A DNA stretch of 64,000 bases from Actinomycetota bacterium. Its GTDB lineage: Bacteria > Actinomycetota > Thermoleophilia > Gaiellales > Gaiellaceae. The stretch covers positions 209,594 through 273,593 of the forward strand of contig PLJC01000012.1 in NCBI GenBank assembly GCA_003139545.1. Reading direction: 5' to 3'. The position numbers and the translations under genes are program-made. Numbering within the stretch: position 1 is the stretch's first letter; every line of letters begins with the position of its first letter. Below the pieces are notes generated by a model. The model was not told the origin of the DNA, made no database searches, and worked only from the letters and a program-made list of their open reading frames with translations. This document shows, piece by piece, positions 61,411 through 64,000 of this stretch.

Positions 61411-63899
61411 TCACTGTCGTCGAGGGCCGCCGCCATGCGGGCGGCTTCCGCTCGGGAGCGAACTCCGAGCTTCTCAAAGATATGCCGAACGTGAACCTTG
61501 GCGGTCGACGCACTAATGAACAACGTCTTTGCGATCTCGTGATTCGCACGACCCTGAACGAGCAGCTCATAGACCTCAAGCTCGCGGGGCGAGAGCCGTT
61601 GTCTCGGTCGAATCTCTCGGGGGATAGTCAGACCGACGGCTCTCGCGATATCAAAGTCGCGCGACCTGGACAGCAAGCGTGTCATCGGCTGGTGAACGTC
61701 TGTCCCTACGACCTGGCGCGCAAGGTCCGGATACGCCCGACATCCGGCGACGACAGCGTCGGCGACGCCACCGTCAAGAAGGCGCCTGAGAGTCTCCAGG
61801 ACCTCGGCTCGCGTGTCGCCAGAGCGCGCCTCAATGATTGCCCGAGCCACCTGTCGCAGAGCGCGGGATTCGACGAACTCGAAAGCCTCTTCGTCGCCTC
61901 CCAAGACGTCGAGGGCCTTGTCGACATCACCAAGCGCGGCCGACAAAATGGCCTGATAGCCGCGGATTTCTCCGCGAAATGCCGGACGTTCGCCCCCAAG
62001 CGGTTGGGAGTCCAGCAACGTCGTCGCACGTTTTACGTTCCCCGCGGCAATCGCTAGCCTCACGCGCTGGACGACTAGGTTGGTGAGAACAAAGTGCGAA
62101 GCCGCAGACGCACGCCGCTGCAGTTCGTCTATGGCGCGCTGAGCTTGGCGAAGCTGACGAATTCCAACATACGCCCCCGCTTGCTGCAGCAAGTCGTAGT
62201 CGATCACGAACTGCAAGCCTGTCTCGCGACCCTCCCTGATGGCATCCTTCGTCGTAGCGATCGCCCGGTCGTACTGCGCGGAGAGGAGATAGCCGTAAGC
62301 GAGGCGGTGCAAGAAGTTAGTGCGGACGAATGGGTCGGAGGTCTTCGATATGAGTTCCTTGGCAATCTCCAGTTGGATGACGGCATCGCGCACGCGCCCC
62401 GACTCGCACAGAAGGACGGCCTCCGCTATCCGGAGCCTCGATCCATGGTCGGCGCCTGCTTCGTCGAATTCGTGCAGGCGCTTGAGGATTGACTCGGCGT
62501 CAGAGTCGACCTCCTCGATCGCGTTCGTAAACGAGATCCACAGTGCCTCAATTCGGCTCGAATCTGAAGTAGCCGTCTTGAACGCGCGATCACAGAGGCT
62601 TCTAGTCTCGGACGCGGCATCCCCCAGATGTGTCGCTCGCGCGGCTGCAAGATATGCGCGAGCGGCGAGGTCGCCGCGAAGTAATGTCCCGGCGCGCTCG
62701 CCAAGTGCCTGTGCCTTCCGGCTTTCGCGTTGGCGGAGCGCGATCTCTGCTTCGGCGAGCAGAAGGATGGGCTCGCGCAGTGAACGTTCGTCGGCCAGCT
62801 CTAGCCAGCTGCTGACCGTGATGATCCGGCCAGAGTCGAGGATCTCCGTCAGTCCTCGGTTGAGCGTCTCCAAGATGAGCTCGTCGTCAGGGAACTGCTC
62901 CAGCGCAAAGAGACAGTCGTCCCAGCGGTGCTGCCCGGCGAGATAGTCGACCGCACTCGCAACAGTCGCCTCGATCTTCGCGTCGTCGAGCTCGCGCAGC
63001 TTCGCCAGCAGGAACCCGCGCAACAGTGGATGCACAGTCTGGTTCTCGCCCGCGAGAAAGCCTCGCTCCGCTGCCTCCGCCACCAGCTCGACATGTGATT
63101 TCCCGAGCAGCGCCCGCGCGCCGTCAACGCCGGCGAGCGAGAGCAGGAACATGGCCTCGCGCAACTGTGGCGACGCGCTTCGGAAGAGATCCTCGGCGAA
63201 GAAGCGGTACAGATCGTCCGGCGGCAATCCCGCCGCCACGGTCGCGCCGACCCGCATCGCGGCGAGCCCGATCACGGCCGGCCAGCCGCGGGCCTCGACG
63301 ACGATCTCCTCGCCGCCACCGCCGAGCACCGCTCGCGCCTCGTCGTCCGTGAACGCAAGCGCGTCCATCTCGACGACGGCCGCTTCGCCGTAGACGACGC
63401 TCCGCGCCGGCAGCCAGCTTGGCCGCTCTCGGCTCGTGATGAGCAACCGGAACTTCGTCAACCCGACGAGCTCCTCGAAGAACGCCTCCGCGTCCGCCGA
63501 GGCGAGCGCATGGTGGTAGTCGTCCACGACGAGCACCCAGTCCGCGCCGGGCGCGCCGCCGCTCACCGCCTTCGCCAGGCCGCGGGCATCGTGGCCGCGC
63601 GCGGCGAGGATCCGCACGCGCTCGAGCATGTCGTTGCACACCGGCTCCCCCATCGACGCCAGCGTCTCGGCCAGCCCGACCGAGAACCCGGCGACGTCGA
63701 TCATCGCCGGCCCGCCCGAATACCAGCCGACCCGCTCCTGCTCGCCCGTCCACTCGCGGGCAAGCGTCGTCTTCCCGTACCCCGCCGGAGCGAGGAGCAG
63801 GATGATCCGAGCCCCAGCTTCATCCAGGAGCCTGGTCAACCGTGGACGCTTGATGATGACCTGCGTCCGCGGCGAGGTTGTGACTATGCCCTCGTGCAT
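61407..63899 (-). CDS. MalT-like LuxR-family ATP-dependent transcription regulator
   Basis: An 830-residue LAL/MalT-type regulator. A P-loop APAGYGKTT (37-45) starts the STAND ATPase, with VLVVDDYHH as Walker B-like motif. A helical repeat region (about 300-750) with TPR-like segments follows, and the C-terminal LuxR domain (about 763-825) holds [21 protein letters not shown] and [16 protein letters not shown]. The part coding for residues 1-300 (63000-63899) is very GC-rich (63541-63600 is 51 of 60), whereas the rest is much lower (61861-61920 is 38 of 60), so the gene looks mosaic. It probably senses a small ligand; the target is unknown. Confidence 0.92.
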   Translation of the reverse strand: MHEGIVTTSPRTQVIIKRPRLTRLLDEAGARIILLLAPAGYGKTTLAREWTGEQERVGWYSGGPAMIDVAGFSVGLAETLASMGEPVCNDMLERVRILAARGHDARGLAKAVSGGAPGADWVLVVDDYHHALASADAEAFFEELVGLTKFRLLITSRERPSWLPARSVVYGEAAVVEMDALAFTDDEARAVLGGGGEEIVVEARGWPAVIGLAAMRVGATVAAGLPPDDLYRFFAEDLFRSASPQLREAMFLLSLAGVDGARALLGKSHVELVAEAAERGFLAGENQTVHPLLRGFLLAKLRELDDAKIEATVASAVDYLAGQHRWDDCLFALEQFPDDELILETLNRGLTEILDSGRIITVSSWLELADERSLREPILLLAEAEIALRQRESRKAQALGERAGTLLRGDLAARAYLAAARATHLGDAASETRSLCDRAFKTATSDSSRIEALWISFTNAIEEVDSDAESILKRLHEFDEAGADHGSRLRIAEAVLLCESGRVRDAVIQLEIAKELISKTSDPFVRTNFLHRLAYGYLLSAQYDRAIATTKDAIREGRETGLQFVIDYDLLQQAGAYVGIRQLRQAQRAIDELQRRASAASHFVLTNLVVQRVRLAIAAGNVKRATTLLDSQPLGGERPAFRGEIRGYQAILSAALGDVDKALDVLGGDEEAFEFVESRALRQVARAIIEARSGDTRAEVLETLRRLLDGGVADAVVAGCRAYPDLARQVVGTDVHQPMTRLLSRSRDFDIARAVGLTIPREIRPRQRLSPRELEVYELLVQGRANHEIAKTLFISASTAKVHVRHIFEKLGVRSRAEAARMAAALDDSD

Positions 63900-63971
63900 T
63901 GCGCCTGCCAGCTACCGCACGCCGGGGTTCTCCCTGGCCTCGCCTCCTTGCCTGCCGATTGTGGACGACTT

Positions 63972-63995
63972 CGGGCCCCGTGAACAGGGGGCCCG
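63972..63995. terminator. Hairpin at the right edge
   Basis: The 8-bp stem CGGGCCCC/GGGGCCCG (63972-63979 and 63988-63995) has an eight-base loop. It may be the terminator of a gene beyond the window. The remaining bases 63900-63971 hold no gene and should contain the MalT-like promoter. Confidence 0.45.
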
Positions 63996-64000
63996 CGCCC

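Overview
The window is a gene-dense, very GC-rich chromosomal segment of a bacterium, most likely an actinomycete. The evidence is the actinobacterial/Gram-positive type of LexA box (CGAAC-N4-GTTCG), a class A rnpB, a DEDD exonuclease-UvrC-like fusion of the kind known in mycobacteria, a MoaD-MoaE fusion, a DUF6457 gene, and many GTG starts with NTGA stop/start overlaps. The gene repertoire would suit Thermoleophilia, but that is inference. Apart from rnpB, only one stretch above 300 bases lacks a gene (59645-59961).

Layout. 1-7412 (minus strand): an eight-gene overlapping operon moaDE / M50 protease / LOG-family protein / selA / O-methyltransferase / selB / small membrane protein / SnoaL-like protein, with a nitrilase on the opposite strand. 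7438-12649: ABC exporter, TolB-like protein, methylmalonyl-CoA-mutase-type large subunit, glycosyltransferase. 12624-14979: a fold-back repeat, small regulators, secG, tRNA-Leu(GAG), lexA with its own SOS box, a zinc ribbon protein and rnpB. 14993-19888: exported and metabolic genes. 19898-20733: a two-gene unit whose second gene is an AhpD-like selenoprotein read through an in-frame UGA. 20711-40087: a sugar (pentose) catabolism region: FGGY kinase, TIM-barrel isomerase, GntR-ABC cluster, XylFGH-type importer, a giant NqrB/VCBS/haloperoxidase-like fusion, IlvD-type dehydratase, zinc sugar dehydrogenase, D-lyxose isomerase, and two Gfo/Idh/MocA oxidoreductases. 40084-49613: M24 protein, two-component pair, S4 / HDAC / DUF6457 / 5'-3' exonuclease / acyltransferase operon, type IA topoisomerase, RpoD-like sigma factor. 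49631-51477: a second fold-back repeat and the SOS-box-controlled DEDD-UvrC fusion. 51543-59255: a complete oligopeptide ABC importer with two binding proteins. 59303-64000: LuxR-type regulator, HD-GYP protein and MalT-like regulator, partly in DNA of clearly lower GC.

The most notable system is selenocysteine. SelA and SelB are encoded at 1676-5432. About 15 kb away the gene at 20131-20733 has the AhpD signature E-x11-C-x2-U-x3-H with TGA at the second redox position, followed at the right distance by a perfect 7-bp hairpin with a GGUC loop (SECIS). An ordinary gene caller would truncate this protein at the TGA. Other points of interest are the methyltransferase locked between selA and selB, the 1330-residue three-part fusion whose haloperoxidase-like domain has lost its vanadate-site histidines, probable CTG start codons at CTGA junctions, and two large intergenic palindromic elements.
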